Shown here: one piece after another, positions 50,887-61,400 of the stretch | Numbering within the stretch: the first letter of the stretch is position 1 | Layout: every line of letters begins with the position of its first letter | NCBI GenBank assembly: GCA_964627445.1 | Contig: CAZVJF010000002.1 | Span: forward strand, 310,001 to 374,000 | Direction: 5' to 3' | Length of the DNA stretch: 64,000 nt | Origin: Luteibaculum sp964627445 | Lineage (GTDB): Bacteria > Bacteroidota > Bacteroidia > Flavobacteriales_D > Luteibaculaceae | Made by a program: the position numbers and the translations under genes | The notes under the pieces: model-generated | The model's input: the letters and a program-made list of their open reading frames with translations, nothing else | The model's database searches: none | What the model was told of the DNA's origin: nothing

Positions 50887-52971
50887 ATGAAGAGAATATT
50901 TACTAGTTTTTTCGTGGGTGCACTGCTTGCAACCACTGGTATATATGCCCAAGAGCACGAGCTGTGTAGTCAGTACCAGCGCATGCTGGAGCTGGAAGAA
51001 GAACATCCTGGCTTTATGGCTGAAGTAGAAGAAAATCAGCAAAGGAACATTGCGGCTGCAAAAAAGATAGCGCAACGCCCTGCTGAGAAGTCAGCGAAAT
51101 ATACTATACCCGTGGTTTTTCATGTTATTTATGAACCCAGTAACCCGGCAGCCAACATTTCAGACGATCAGATTTATGAAGCCGTGGAAATCACCAATGC
51201 ATATTTTGCTGGAACGCACTCCTCAATTGGTCAGGTGATACCAGAATTTAAAGATAGAATTGGTTACTTAGATGATATTCAAATCAAAATAGCAACAATT
51301 GATCCCGAGGGCAATTGTACCAACGGGATTAATCGTTACGAACAGGTGCTTTCTGACGGTGGTACAGACCAAGAATTCAAATCAGGTCGGCAGTGGCCAA
51401 CAGACCAATATCTGAACTTTTACATCGTCCCAAAAATTGCTAGTGGGGCGGCAGGATACTCTAACTATCCTAACAATGCACCGTGGTTCCCTACTACCGA
51501 TGGCGTAGTTCTTTTGTATAACTATCTAGGCTCTACTGGGGCGAGTTCCTTTGGCCGCTCCTTTACCTTGGTCCATGAAATAGGACACTACCTGGATCTG
51601 CCTCACGTTTGGGGAAATTCAAATAACAACGATGTAGCTAGTAACTGTGGCCTAGATGATGGTATTGCAGATACACCGCTAACCCAAGGTTCCACTACTT
51701 GTGATGTGGGGAGACGAACCTGTAACTCTTTAGATAACGTACAAAACTTTATGGATTACTCCTATTGTTCGTACATGTTTACGAATGGACAGGGAGACCG
51801 TATGCGTGCCGCTTTAGAAAGCTCGGTGGCAGGGAGAAATAACCTTTGGAATCCAGCCAATTTAGAAGCTACTGGTGTAGACTATGAAGGGATGACACCA
51901 GACTTCCTTTGTTCTGCAGATTTTGAGGTTAACGGAAGCAGCGAAGTGTGTCCGGGTGGAACCGTAAGTTTTACGGACCGCTCTTACTTTGGAGTAAGTG
52001 ATTGGGAATGGACGTTTGAAGGGGGTGAGCCAGCCACCAGTACGGAGCAAAATCCCTCAGTTACATACACAACCCCTGGTGAGTATGACGTTACCTTAAC
52101 CGTAACTAAAGGGGGACAAACAGAGACGATTACAAAAACGGTCGTTTCGGTTATCGATAATGCATATGAGGTCCCAGTATCGGAGCAATACACTAACAGC
52201 AATATTTTAGATCCAACCGAAGGGAAGTACCTGGTTAGTGATGTTGATGGTGACAACAGAACCTGGCAAGAATACGGTAACGCAGGCTTTGGTGACGAAA
52301 ATAGTCTTAGAGTTAGAGGACGTTTTATCAGTGGTGAGACAGTAGATCACCTTACCTCTCGCCCAATTGATCTGACAGGTCTTGAAGAGCCTACGTTGCA
52401 ATTCGCATATGCCCATGCTTATCGTGTGGACAGTGAGAAGCTAGACCGTTTTGTAGTGAGCGTTTCAGAAGACTGTGGTGAGACATTCCAAACGCAAATA
52501 TTATTGGCTCGTAGTTTCTTTCAGACAGCGCCATCCGATGCTTCTGGGGAGTTTATTCCGCAAGAAGACAGCGAGTGGAGAACTCGCGAGGTAAGTTTGG
52601 ACGCTTTCAAAGACAAAACGGTGCTGATTCGTTTTAGCTATGAGCACAACGGAGGAAACAACGTTTACTTAGACGCTTTGCGAATTGATAATGCACAGAC
52701 TATCGGTATTGATGATAATACACAGTCATCAAATCTCAATCTATGGCCCAACCCAAGTAACGGAACCGTGCATATTTCTGGAGTTCGCCCTAGTGAAATT
52801 GAGGAGATAATAGTCCTTGATGTTCTAGGTAAGCAGACAAGCTTTACCGCCAACACCAGCGGAGCCGCTATGCAATTGGCACTCAACAACGCTAAGCCTG
52901 GTATATATTTGGTGCAAATAGTCACTACTAATGGTGCCAAGCAAGTCCACAAAATTTCAGTAACGAAATAA
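50887..52971 (+). CDS. M43 pappalysin-like metalloprotease with PKD and T9SS domains (array member 1)
   Basis: 694 aa. Signal peptide ends YAQ (1-21). The zinc site is HEIGHYLDLPH (H230, E231, H234, H240), with the Met-turn in QNFMDYSYCSYMF. A PKD domain (~345-425, with FTDRSYFGVSDWEWTFEGG) is followed by a beta-sandwich (~430-610) and a type A sorting domain (from LNLWPNPSNGTVHISG). Extracellular protease inferred. Its catalytic half is most like member 4 (both have EH-LCSQ starts and GGTD-E-GRQWPTD), while its C-terminal half is most like member 2. It leads a probable five-gene transcript; the next gene starts 1 bp after its stop. Confidence 0.95.
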   Translation: MKRIFTSFFVGALLATTGIYAQEHELCSQYQRMLELEEEHPGFMAEVEENQQRNIAAAKKIAQRPAEKSAKYTIPVVFHVIYEPSNPAANISDDQIYEAVEITNAYFAGTHSSIGQVIPEFKDRIGYLDDIQIKIATIDPEGNCTNGINRYEQVLSDGGTDQEFKSGRQWPTDQYLNFYIVPKIASGAAGYSNYPNNAPWFPTTDGVVLLYNYLGSTGASSFGRSFTLVHEIGHYLDLPHVWGNSNNNDVASNCGLDDGIADTPLTQGSTTCDVGRRTCNSLDNVQNFMDYSYCSYMFTNGQGDRMRAALESSVAGRNNLWNPANLEATGVDYEGMTPDFLCSADFEVNGSSEVCPGGTVSFTDRSYFGVSDWEWTFEGGEPATSTEQNPSVTYTTPGEYDVTLTVTKGGQTETITKTVVSVIDNAYEVPVSEQYTNSNILDPTEGKYLVSDVDGDNRTWQEYGNAGFGDENSLRVRGRFISGETVDHLTSRPIDLTGLEEPTLQFAYAHAYRVDSEKLDRFVVSVSEDCGETFQTQILLARSFFQTAPSDASGEFIPQEDSEWRTREVSLDAFKDKTVLIRFSYEHNGGNNVYLDALRIDNAQTIGIDDNTQSSNLNLWPNPSNGTVHISGVRPSEIEEIIVLDVLGKQTSFTANTSGAAMQLALNNAKPGIYLVQIVTTNGAKQVHKISVTK

Positions 52972-52972
52972 G

Positions 52973-55060
52973 ATGATGCGCTACCGTTTATTTGTTTTAA
53001 CCACGATATGTACTCTGTTGGCGGCTCAAGGTAGAGCGCAACAATTGGTGAACCCAAAAGGCTGTGCTCAAGCTGATAAAACCAAGGAGCTTTGGAAGGA
53101 ATTTCCAGAATATGAGCAATATGGTCAACTGGCAGAGACCAGTGTAAACCATTGGTTGGCAAATAATAAGGAGCGAAATGCATTAAAAGATGGGGAGACG
53201 TATGTCATCCCCATCGTTTTTCATGTCATATACAACACCGATGAAACCAACATTTCAGATGAGCAGGTCCGCAGTGGAGTTGCATACATGAACGAGGTTT
53301 ACAACAAGGAGAATGGCGATTCGACACGAATCGCAGAAGCTTTTCAGGATGTTCATGTGCCCTGGAACTTCGAGTTCCGACTGGCTACAATCGATCCCAA
53401 TGGGAATTGTACCAATGGTATTATGCGCTATTATGACCCCGATGCCGACAAACTAGATGAGTCGTTTAAAGCAGGAAAACAATGGCCTGCAGAATCCTAT
53501 TTAAACATTTACGTAGGGTCTGGTTTGGCAAGCGATGGGGTTGCCGGTTATGCCTATTTACCCGGAACGGCTCCCGATAGTCGAGACGGTATCGTTATAG
53601 GCCACAATTTTGTGGGTACTACGGGAACATCCAACCGTAGTTCTACAGCAACATTGGTGCATGAGGTGGGGCACTATCTAGGACTTAACCACCCATGGGG
53701 AGGTAGCAATGATCCTGAGTTGGCCAGCAACTGCAACACCGATGATGGCGTAGGGGATACACCCAATACCGAAGGTGGCAGAAGCTGTATCATTAACAGA
53801 ACCACTTGTGGTTCTTTAGACAACGTCCAAAACTTCATGGACTACAGTGGTTGTGGATTTGAGATGTTTACAGAGGGTCAACGCGATCGTTGTATCGGAT
53901 TCTTTACCACAGATGCGCGGAGACGCAATTTGGTGAGCGCGGCCAATATTGAAGCGGTAGGCGCAGACTACGCTCGAGGTGTAAAGCCAGATCTGCTCTG
54001 CAAAGCCGATTTTGATATTCTTGGCCAGGGAATTATTTGTTCTGGTGATTCCGTTGTGTTTCAAGACCGTTCTTATTTTGATGTAACGGGTTGGAACTGG
54101 ACTTTTGAAGGTGGACAACCCGCTAGCAGTACAGATCAAAACCCCACTGTAATATTCAGCGAACCGGGTTTATACGAAGCCACGCTCACTGTTTCTCGCT
54201 CTGGACAATCTCAGACAGTTGCTAAAAGTCTAGTGCGTGTTATCGAGAATGCTTACGAAGTTCCATTTACCGAACAATGCGAAAGTGCGACTATGCTAGA
54301 TGCAGAAGACGGCCAATTTAGGGTGGATGACGTGGACGGTGACAATCGCACCTGGCAGCACTATGAAAATGCAGGTTTCGAAGATGGAAGCTGTTTGAGA
54401 ATTCGGAGTCGATTTGTTTTTGGCGAAACCACAGATCATTTAGAGAGCAATCCAATAACCATTGAAAACTTAGAGGTACCTACCTTAGAGTTCGCTTATG
54501 CGCATGCCTATCGTTCACCTACCAACCAATCAGACCGTCTTACGGTAAGTGTTACCGAAGACTGTGGAAATAGTTATCAAGTACAAACGATCCTTACGCG
54601 CAGCTTCTTTAAAACAGCAGATCCTGTGTCTACAGGCGAGTTTATTCCTACGGAAGATACAGATTGGCGAACCAGAACGCTGGATCTGTCAGCGTTTAAA
54701 GGAAAGACCATCAGACTTCGATTTACCTACGAACACCGCGGGGGTAATAATGTCTATCTGGATAAATTCCGTATCGCAGAAGCTCAAACCATTGGCATTA
54801 ATAGCAGTTCTGGTGCATTGGCATCTCTGGAAGTGTGGCCCAATCCTTTCAGCGAAAACTTCTATGTATCTGGTGTAGACCAAGACAAGGTTGCAAATAT
54901 TCGGGTTACCGATGTGTTAGGAAAAGACATCGCTTTTCAAAAATCTTCAGGTGGAAAGGGGCTCTTCATCACCATTGATGCACCAAAAACTGGCCTCTAT
55001 TTCGTACAGATTTCTTTAGAGGACGGAACTACAAAGACCGTAAGAGTATTAGCTAAATAA
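52973..55060 (+). CDS. M43 pappalysin-like metalloprotease with PKD and T9SS domains (array member 2)
   Basis: 695 aa; ATG at 52973 or 52976. The signal peptide ends GRAQ. Zinc site HEVGHYLGLNH (H230, E231, H234, H240); Met-turn QNFMDYSGCGFEMF. The catalytic half is very like member 3 (NPKGC, NEVYNKENGDS, VPWNFEFRLA). The PKD and beta-sandwich part is very like member 1 (NAYEVP, DVDGDNRTWQ, AYAHAYR). The sorting domain begins LEVWPNPFSENFYVSG. It lies in the same transcript, with 9 bp before the next gene. Confidence 0.95.
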   Translation: MMRYRLFVLTTICTLLAAQGRAQQLVNPKGCAQADKTKELWKEFPEYEQYGQLAETSVNHWLANNKERNALKDGETYVIPIVFHVIYNTDETNISDEQVRSGVAYMNEVYNKENGDSTRIAEAFQDVHVPWNFEFRLATIDPNGNCTNGIMRYYDPDADKLDESFKAGKQWPAESYLNIYVGSGLASDGVAGYAYLPGTAPDSRDGIVIGHNFVGTTGTSNRSSTATLVHEVGHYLGLNHPWGGSNDPELASNCNTDDGVGDTPNTEGGRSCIINRTTCGSLDNVQNFMDYSGCGFEMFTEGQRDRCIGFFTTDARRRNLVSAANIEAVGADYARGVKPDLLCKADFDILGQGIICSGDSVVFQDRSYFDVTGWNWTFEGGQPASSTDQNPTVIFSEPGLYEATLTVSRSGQSQTVAKSLVRVIENAYEVPFTEQCESATMLDAEDGQFRVDDVDGDNRTWQHYENAGFEDGSCLRIRSRFVFGETTDHLESNPITIENLEVPTLEFAYAHAYRSPTNQSDRLTVSVTEDCGNSYQVQTILTRSFFKTADPVSTGEFIPTEDTDWRTRTLDLSAFKGKTIRLRFTYEHRGGNNVYLDKFRIAEAQTIGINSSSGALASLEVWPNPFSENFYVSGVDQDKVANIRVTDVLGKDIAFQKSSGGKGLFITIDAPKTGLYFVQISLEDGTTKTVRVLAK

Positions 55061-55069
55061 GATCACAAA

Positions 55070-57169
55070 ATGCGTAAAGCAATTATATTCTCATGCATGA
55101 CCTTGCTTGCAGCCTTAACATCGGTTGCACAGCAAGAATTAATTAACCCAAAAGGCTGCGATCAAGAAAGTCGTACGGCAAAACTTTGGGAGCAATACCC
55201 AGAATTAGAAGAACAGAGTCAAGCGCTCAATCAACAGGTAGCGGATTGGCTCGAGAAATCTGAAAACCGGGCTTCCTTGAAGAATGGCGAAACCTATACC
55301 ATTCCGGTAGTCTTCCACATTGTGTACAATGATGAGTTCAGTAACATATCAGACGCGCAGGTAAAAACTGCGATAGACTATCTGAACGAAGTGTACAACA
55401 AAGAAAACGGTGATTCTGCACGCATAGTAACCGATTTTCAGGAGCGCATGGTACCCTGGAATTTTGAATTCCGATTGGCTTCATTAGATCCTAACGGAAA
55501 TTGTACTTCAGGTATCAATCGCTATTTTGATAGTAGAGCGAGTTCTGCCAATGACGACATTAAGGAAGGTAGACAGTGGCCAGCCGACAAGTATCTCAAC
55601 ATCTACTCGGTGCGCAGAATTGATGATGCGGGTGTTGCCGGTTACGCCTACTTACCCGGTACTGCTCCGGGAACCGTAGATGGTATCTTGGTAAATAGCA
55701 TTTATGTGGGTACGGTAGGTACAGGTAGTAGAGCTCGCTCGGCTACATTGGTGCATGAAGTAGGTCATTATTTAGGGCTTTATCACCCATGGGGGCCTGG
55801 CAATAATGCTGGTGTAGCCTCAAACTGCGACATAGATGATGAGGTAGGAGATACTCCGAACACAACTGGTGGATTTGGTTGTAATTTAAATCGTACCACT
55901 TGCGGGTCTTTAGATAACGTGCAAAACTACATGGACTACAGTGGTTGTAGTACAGAAATGTTTACAAGGGGTCAACGCAATCGTTGCATTGGTTTTTTCA
56001 ACTCAGATCAAGCTCGGAGCAATATGATTACCCCGGAGAATTTAGTAGCCACGGGTACCGATTATGCTAGAGGAGAATTTCCAGACAACATATGTCGCGT
56101 AGATTTTAAAATTGGCAAACAGCGCCCAGAGGCCTGTTTGGATGAGCCCATACAGTTTACGGATAACTCCGCTTATGAAATTACGGAATGGGATTGGGAG
56201 TTCCCGGGCGGAAATCCTAGTACCAGCTCGGAACCAAACCCTATTGTAACCTACAGTGAGTATGGAGAATATGACGTTACCCTAACGGTAACTAGCGGAA
56301 GCGGTGAAACAGCTACGTTAACTAAGCGCAGCGCTGTTCAAATTTACGAACACTTCCAGCTGGACTATCCATACACAGAGGAGTTCGATGATCCCGAAAT
56401 TTTCGATGGCCCACCGTTTGGATATTACACTATAACAAACCCAGACAATGATGTATTTTGGGAACTACAACAGTTTGTAGGATACCAAGATCAACTTACA
56501 GCGGTAGTGCGCGGTGCATTTATTCAAAGGCCCAATACGGTAGACGATATGACTTCGTATCCTATCGACCTACCCGCCACGACAAATGCAGGAGGAGTCA
56601 GTTTAACCTATCACTATGCGCATGCGTTTACATCTAATGCGCAAGATGACGATGTCTTAGAAGTTCAAATATCTGCAGATTGTGGAGCCAGTTGGAATAC
56701 CATTGATGAGATAACTGGTGAAACCCTTTCTACGACAGATTTCGTAGGTTTTGACAGTTGGGAGCCAGAATCTCAGGATGAGTGGAAGCAACGTACCATA
56801 GATATTAGTGAATATTTGGGGCAGTCTATAAACTTAAGGTTCCGTTATCGCCATAGTGGTGGAAACAACATGTACTTGGACCGGGTATTAACCGAGGAAA
56901 CGGTTGGCATTAGTGAAAAAGAGCTTAGTAAGCAGGTGTCCCTAGCACCCAACCCGACAGTCTCTGGAGAGGATTTTAATGTTTCTGGGCTCTCACAAGT
57001 TGAGAATGTAGCCATACTTGACTTAACTGGGAAAACAGTGAGTATTCCCGAATTCAGCCAGATTCAAAATGAGGTAGTTATTAAAGGAACTCCGCTAGAA
57101 GCAGGTATTTACATTGTAAGGATTGCAGATGCGCAAGGGGTAGTTTCTAAAAGATTGAGAATAAAATAA
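55070..57169 (+). CDS. M43 pappalysin-like metalloprotease with PKD and T9SS domains (array member 3)
   Basis: 699 aa. Signal peptide ends SVAQ. Zinc site HEVGHYLGLYH (H229, E230, H233, H239); Met-turn QNYMDYSGCSTEMF. The catalytic half pairs with member 2. The PKD domain uses WDWEFPGGNPSTSSEPNP, and the following beta-sandwich (FWELQQFVG, DMTSYPIDLP, HYAHAF) pairs with member 4. The sandwich resembles choice-of-anchor-J modules. The sorting domain starts VSLAPNPTVSGEDFNVSG. 2 bp separate it from member 4. Confidence 0.95.
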   Translation: MRKAIIFSCMTLLAALTSVAQQELINPKGCDQESRTAKLWEQYPELEEQSQALNQQVADWLEKSENRASLKNGETYTIPVVFHIVYNDEFSNISDAQVKTAIDYLNEVYNKENGDSARIVTDFQERMVPWNFEFRLASLDPNGNCTSGINRYFDSRASSANDDIKEGRQWPADKYLNIYSVRRIDDAGVAGYAYLPGTAPGTVDGILVNSIYVGTVGTGSRARSATLVHEVGHYLGLYHPWGPGNNAGVASNCDIDDEVGDTPNTTGGFGCNLNRTTCGSLDNVQNYMDYSGCSTEMFTRGQRNRCIGFFNSDQARSNMITPENLVATGTDYARGEFPDNICRVDFKIGKQRPEACLDEPIQFTDNSAYEITEWDWEFPGGNPSTSSEPNPIVTYSEYGEYDVTLTVTSGSGETATLTKRSAVQIYEHFQLDYPYTEEFDDPEIFDGPPFGYYTITNPDNDVFWELQQFVGYQDQLTAVVRGAFIQRPNTVDDMTSYPIDLPATTNAGGVSLTYHYAHAFTSNAQDDDVLEVQISADCGASWNTIDEITGETLSTTDFVGFDSWEPESQDEWKQRTIDISEYLGQSINLRFRYRHSGGNNMYLDRVLTEETVGISEKELSKQVSLAPNPTVSGEDFNVSGLSQVENVAILDLTGKTVSIPEFSQIQNEVVIKGTPLEAGIYIVRIADAQGVVSKRLRIK

Positions 57170-57171
57170 GG

Positions 57172-59253
57172 ATGAAGTCTTCGTTTCGAATTTTTTTAGC
57201 TGGATGTCTGATTGGTTTAAGCAGTCTTGCTTCGGCCCAAGAGCACAGACTCTGTAGCCAACATGAAATGCAGGAAGCGCTGTATCAAGCGCATCCAGAG
57301 CTGAAGAAAGCCACAGAAGAGGCTTTTGATGAGAATCTGAAACTTGCTGCTACATTACGTAGCGACCAGAAAAATGCTACCTACACCATTCCGGTGGTTT
57401 TTCACATTATCTATGAACCAGGCCGTGAGTTTGCCAACGTATCGGACGAACAGATTTACGAGGCGGTTGAGATTACCAATAAAAACTTCGCAGGGGAGAA
57501 CCCCTGGAAGAATAGAGTTATCCCAGAGTTTCAAGATATCATAGGGAATGCAAGCATCGAGTTGAAAATTGCATCACGTGATCCTTTTGGTAACTGTACA
57601 AGTGGAATAAACCGCTACGCACAGTCCCTACCTGATGGTGGAACGGATGAGGAATACAAGACGGGAAGACAATGGCCAACAGATCGCTATCTAAACATTT
57701 ACATCGTGCCTCGCATTGCCTCTGGTGCAGCGGGCTACGCCTTTTTTCCTGTTGATGGAAATGAAGCCCGCGATGGTGTTGTTTTGCTTTATAACTACCT
57801 AGGTAGCACAGAGCGTAGCAACGCAGTTCGTTCCTTTACACTGGCGCACGAAGTAGGCCATTATCTGAGTCTTGCTCACGTTTGGGGAAGAACAAACAAC
57901 CCGAACTTACCTCAAAATTGCAGCGATGATGATGGTATAGCAGATACGCCAACAACCATAGGAAGCCCAAATTGCTCGGATGTTTACCGTGAAACCTGCG
58001 AATCTTTAGACAATGTCCAAAACTTCATGGACTACAGCTATTGTTCTTACATGTTTACCGAAGGGCAAGCGAGCACAATGATTCAGACCCTAAATAGGCC
58101 TGTTGCAGGAAGAAGCAACATGGTGAGTCAGGCCAATCTAGAGAGTACGGGGGTGCTGTACGAGGGTGAGAAACCAGATTTCTTATGCCGAGTAGATTTT
58201 TCGGTAGATCTGGATGAGAACATAGCATGTAGAGGTTTGCCGGTAAATTTCACCGATATCAGTTTGCACAATATAGCTTCTAGAGAATGGAGTTTCCCCG
58301 GGGGAGAGCCGTCCACAAGTACTGATGCAAATCCTACCGTTGTTTATAACAGTGAGGGTAGCTATGATGTTACGCTTACGGTGACTACTACCGATGGAGA
58401 GGTTCGCACCGTAGAGAAACGTGAAGTTGTCCAGGTGCTCGACCAAGATCAGTTACAATATCCTTTGGTGGAAGATTTTAACGATGGTGGGATGTTCGAC
58501 CCGGCACCGTTTGGCTGGTTTTCGGTATACAATCCAGACGGAGATGAGTTCTGGGAACTACAACAGTTTGCGGGCGTAGAAGACAATTTAAGTATGGTAC
58601 TTCGCGCCTTCTTCATTAACGAATTAGGTCGGGTGGATGCTTTTTACTCCGCTCCCATTGATATTCCCGTAGAAGCATCAGATGCGACAATGAGTTTCTA
58701 TTATGCCCACGCAAAGCGATTTGAAGGAACGGAGGATGTGCTGCGTATACAAATCTCAGATGACTGTGGTGCAAGTTGGCAATTCCTCGATGAGATATCG
58801 GAAGACTTGGAAACAGCGCCCAACTTGGTGCAGGAAGAAAGTTACATACCCGAAGAAGAAGACTGGGTAGAGCACACGGTAGATATTAGCCAATATGCTG
58901 GGAGTACCGTAAGGGTGCGTTTCCAGTATACCAATGAGGGTGGAAACAACATCTACATAGACAAGCTGAGAATGTATTCCGCTACGAGTATCTCTGAGGA
59001 AACAGCAACGGCAGATATAGCATTGCGTCCAAACCCTGTTCAAAGTGGTGGGTCTGTTTCAGTAAACTACCCGCAACAGCTACATGAAGCCAAGCTGGTG
59101 AACATCCTTGGACAGCATACTCCCCTCGAGATCGTTAAGTCTAGCCAAGAAACTTATACTTTACAATTACCTAACCTAAAAAGCGGTTTGTATTACCTGC
59201 AAATGGTTTCACGAAATGGGCAGAATAGCTCATTACCGCTGCTAATTAAATAA
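57172..59253 (+). CDS. M43 pappalysin-like metalloprotease with PKD and T9SS domains (array member 4)
   Basis: 693 aa. Signal peptide ends ASAQ. Zinc site HEVGHYLSLAH (H226, E227, H230, H236); Met-turn QNFMDYSYCSYMF. The catalytic half pairs with member 1, including IYEAVEITN and GVVLLYNYLGST. The PKD has WSFPGGEPSTSTDANP and the beta-sandwich has FWELQQFAG; both pair with member 3. The sorting domain starts IALRPNPVQSGGSVSV. 5 bp separate it from member 5. Confidence 0.95.
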   Translation: MKSSFRIFLAGCLIGLSSLASAQEHRLCSQHEMQEALYQAHPELKKATEEAFDENLKLAATLRSDQKNATYTIPVVFHIIYEPGREFANVSDEQIYEAVEITNKNFAGENPWKNRVIPEFQDIIGNASIELKIASRDPFGNCTSGINRYAQSLPDGGTDEEYKTGRQWPTDRYLNIYIVPRIASGAAGYAFFPVDGNEARDGVVLLYNYLGSTERSNAVRSFTLAHEVGHYLSLAHVWGRTNNPNLPQNCSDDDGIADTPTTIGSPNCSDVYRETCESLDNVQNFMDYSYCSYMFTEGQASTMIQTLNRPVAGRSNMVSQANLESTGVLYEGEKPDFLCRVDFSVDLDENIACRGLPVNFTDISLHNIASREWSFPGGEPSTSTDANPTVVYNSEGSYDVTLTVTTTDGEVRTVEKREVVQVLDQDQLQYPLVEDFNDGGMFDPAPFGWFSVYNPDGDEFWELQQFAGVEDNLSMVLRAFFINELGRVDAFYSAPIDIPVEASDATMSFYYAHAKRFEGTEDVLRIQISDDCGASWQFLDEISEDLETAPNLVQEESYIPEEEDWVEHTVDISQYAGSTVRVRFQYTNEGGNNIYIDKLRMYSATSISEETATADIALRPNPVQSGGSVSVNYPQQLHEAKLVNILGQHTPLEIVKSSQETYTLQLPNLKSGLYYLQMVSRNGQNSSLPLLIK

Positions 59254-59258
59254 CAACT

Positions 59259-61379
59259 ATGAAAAAAGTTACCCTATTATTTGCCTTACTTTTTGGGTTT
59301 ACCCTCACCCAAGCACAGTGGTGTGGCTCCTTGTCTCCGGAAGAGACCATTTGGCAAGATGAAAGCCTTAGCCAGGAAGAAAAAGAGACTCGCGTAGCGG
59401 CATTGCGTAAAGCCCAAAAAGAAAAATTTGCGAAGTGGGATGCAAGCAGTAGATCTGGCGAGAAAGCTGACGTGCTAATTATCCCGGTAGTATTCCATAT
59501 TTTCCACAATTTTGGAGAAGAAAACATCTCTGACGAGCAGGTGCAGGATCAGATTCGTCAGATGAACGAAGACTTCACGGGAACCAATGAGGCACGTGAA
59601 GATGTGATAGAAGAGTTTCAGGATATCGTTGGGAATGCTGAAGTAGAGTTTCGTTTGGCAACATTAGATCCCGATGGAAACTGCACCAACGGAATCAATC
59701 GCTATTACGAGCCTGACACCTATTTTTCCAGTAATGGGCCTATCCAGCAATTGAAGCGCGAAGTAGGTTGGCCAAGCAACCGCTACATGAATGCATATGT
59801 GGTGGGATCCATCAGTAGTGGTGGCGGTGGTCGCACTTTAGGCTATGCACAGTTCCCAGGTTTCGGTGATCCACGTACGGATGGAATTGTGATGGTGCAC
59901 GATGCCATCGGAGCCATAGGTACGAGTAACCCTAGAAACGCTGCAGTGACAACGCACGAAATTGGGCACTGGTTCGGTCTTTTCCATACTTGGGGTAATT
60001 GTGCAGCAGCAGGAGATGAAGCAGCTTGTGATTGTGATGATGGTGTAGCGGACACTCCACTGACAACGGGCCATCCGTCTGTTTGTCCACTGGGAGCAGT
60101 GACTTGTAACGAAACGTTAGATAACGTGCAGAACTTTATGGATTACTCGTTTTGCTTTGCCAATTTTACCCAAGGCCAAACCGATAGAATGCGTGGAATA
60201 CTGGAAAATGACAATAGCCGCAGCAATTTATATACGCAAGAGAACCTGGTTGCAACCGGTGCTGATTACGGTATAAATGAGCCGCCAACTACTCTGTGCG
60301 AAGCAGAAATAGAATATAATAACACCAAGACCTATTGTGTAGGAGAGACCGTTGAATTTATCGATAGATCCTACCACAACATCACGGAAAGAACGTGGAC
60401 TTTTGAGGGTGGAAGCATTACCACTTCAAATGAGAAAAATCCTTCGGTAACCTTCACCTCTCCAGGGGTTAAAAATGTTACGCTGGAAGTGAGTAATGGT
60501 CAAACCACGCTATCAACAACCGTTGAAGTATTTGTAAGAGGCGTGGACGAGCGTGGTGGATTCCCTTTTGCTGATGACATTGAGGGTGTTGATCTAGGTT
60601 CCATAGCGCAGTATGAAGTAATTAACAACAGCGGAAATGTCGCATGGAGAGTTTCGGATAACGTAAGTAACCGTGGAGGTAGCAAATCGTTATTTCTGAA
60701 CAACCGCTTGTCTGGACAAGGAGACATCGATGAGGTTATTAGTAACACTATCGATCTATCTGGTTACTCAGGAACCGAAGGTGTTGATTTCCAGTTCGAC
60801 TGGGCTTTTGCTAGAACGGATGTGAGTAACGCAGATAGGCTGACCTTAGCTTACAGTAATGACTGTGGTGTTACATGGCAGTCTCCTAACCGCGGAACCT
60901 TAAGCCGCTCATTCTTAAGTACAGTAGACCAACCTACTACATCTAATTTTGCACCAGAAGGGGAGGATGACTGGGCTACACGTACTTACGAGATACCCGA
61001 GGAGCTCCTAACGGAAAACTTCCAATTTAAATTCACGTTCCAGAATGGTGGCGGTAACAACATCTACATCGATAACATCCGGATTAACCGTAGTGGTTTT
61101 ACCAGTGTTAGCAGCTTGGATGATCAAATGCTGGGATTTGATGTGTATCCAGTGCCAGTGAAAGGTCAGCTGAATTTAAGTTTTGAGATGCGCAGTACAG
61201 AAAAGCTAGAGATTAGTGTATTAGATATTACAGGTCGCTCTATGCTGACCTTAGCCAATGATGAGTTTGCAAAAGGTGTTCACCATATAAATAGTAAGGT
61301 AGACTTACCTGCTGGAGTGTATATGGTGCGTGCCGCAAGCGAGATGGGTATGAAGACCAAACGCATTATTGTGCAGTAA
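59259..61379 (+). CDS. M43 pappalysin-like metalloprotease with PKD and T9SS domains (array member 5)
   Basis: 706 aa. Signal peptide ends TQAQ. Zinc site HEIGHWFGLFH (H233, E234, H237, H243); Met-turn QNFMDYSFCFANF. It is the most diverged member in both halves. The PKD domain has RTWTFEGGSITTSNEKNP and the beta-sandwich has VDFQFDWAFARTDVSN and GGGNNIYIDNIRI, closer to members 1 and 2 than to 3 and 4 by eye. The sorting domain starts FDVYPVPVKGQLNLSFEM. It is the last gene of the array; a strong terminator follows. Confidence 0.95.
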   Translation: MKKVTLLFALLFGFTLTQAQWCGSLSPEETIWQDESLSQEEKETRVAALRKAQKEKFAKWDASSRSGEKADVLIIPVVFHIFHNFGEENISDEQVQDQIRQMNEDFTGTNEAREDVIEEFQDIVGNAEVEFRLATLDPDGNCTNGINRYYEPDTYFSSNGPIQQLKREVGWPSNRYMNAYVVGSISSGGGGRTLGYAQFPGFGDPRTDGIVMVHDAIGAIGTSNPRNAAVTTHEIGHWFGLFHTWGNCAAAGDEAACDCDDGVADTPLTTGHPSVCPLGAVTCNETLDNVQNFMDYSFCFANFTQGQTDRMRGILENDNSRSNLYTQENLVATGADYGINEPPTTLCEAEIEYNNTKTYCVGETVEFIDRSYHNITERTWTFEGGSITTSNEKNPSVTFTSPGVKNVTLEVSNGQTTLSTTVEVFVRGVDERGGFPFADDIEGVDLGSIAQYEVINNSGNVAWRVSDNVSNRGGSKSLFLNNRLSGQGDIDEVISNTIDLSGYSGTEGVDFQFDWAFARTDVSNADRLTLAYSNDCGVTWQSPNRGTLSRSFLSTVDQPTTSNFAPEGEDDWATRTYEIPEELLTENFQFKFTFQNGGGNNIYIDNIRINRSGFTSVSSLDDQMLGFDVYPVPVKGQLNLSFEMRSTEKLEISVLDITGRSMLTLANDEFAKGVHHINSKVDLPAGVYMVRAASEMGMKTKRIIVQ

Positions 61380-61400
61380 GTATCTGCTGTCAATCAAGTT

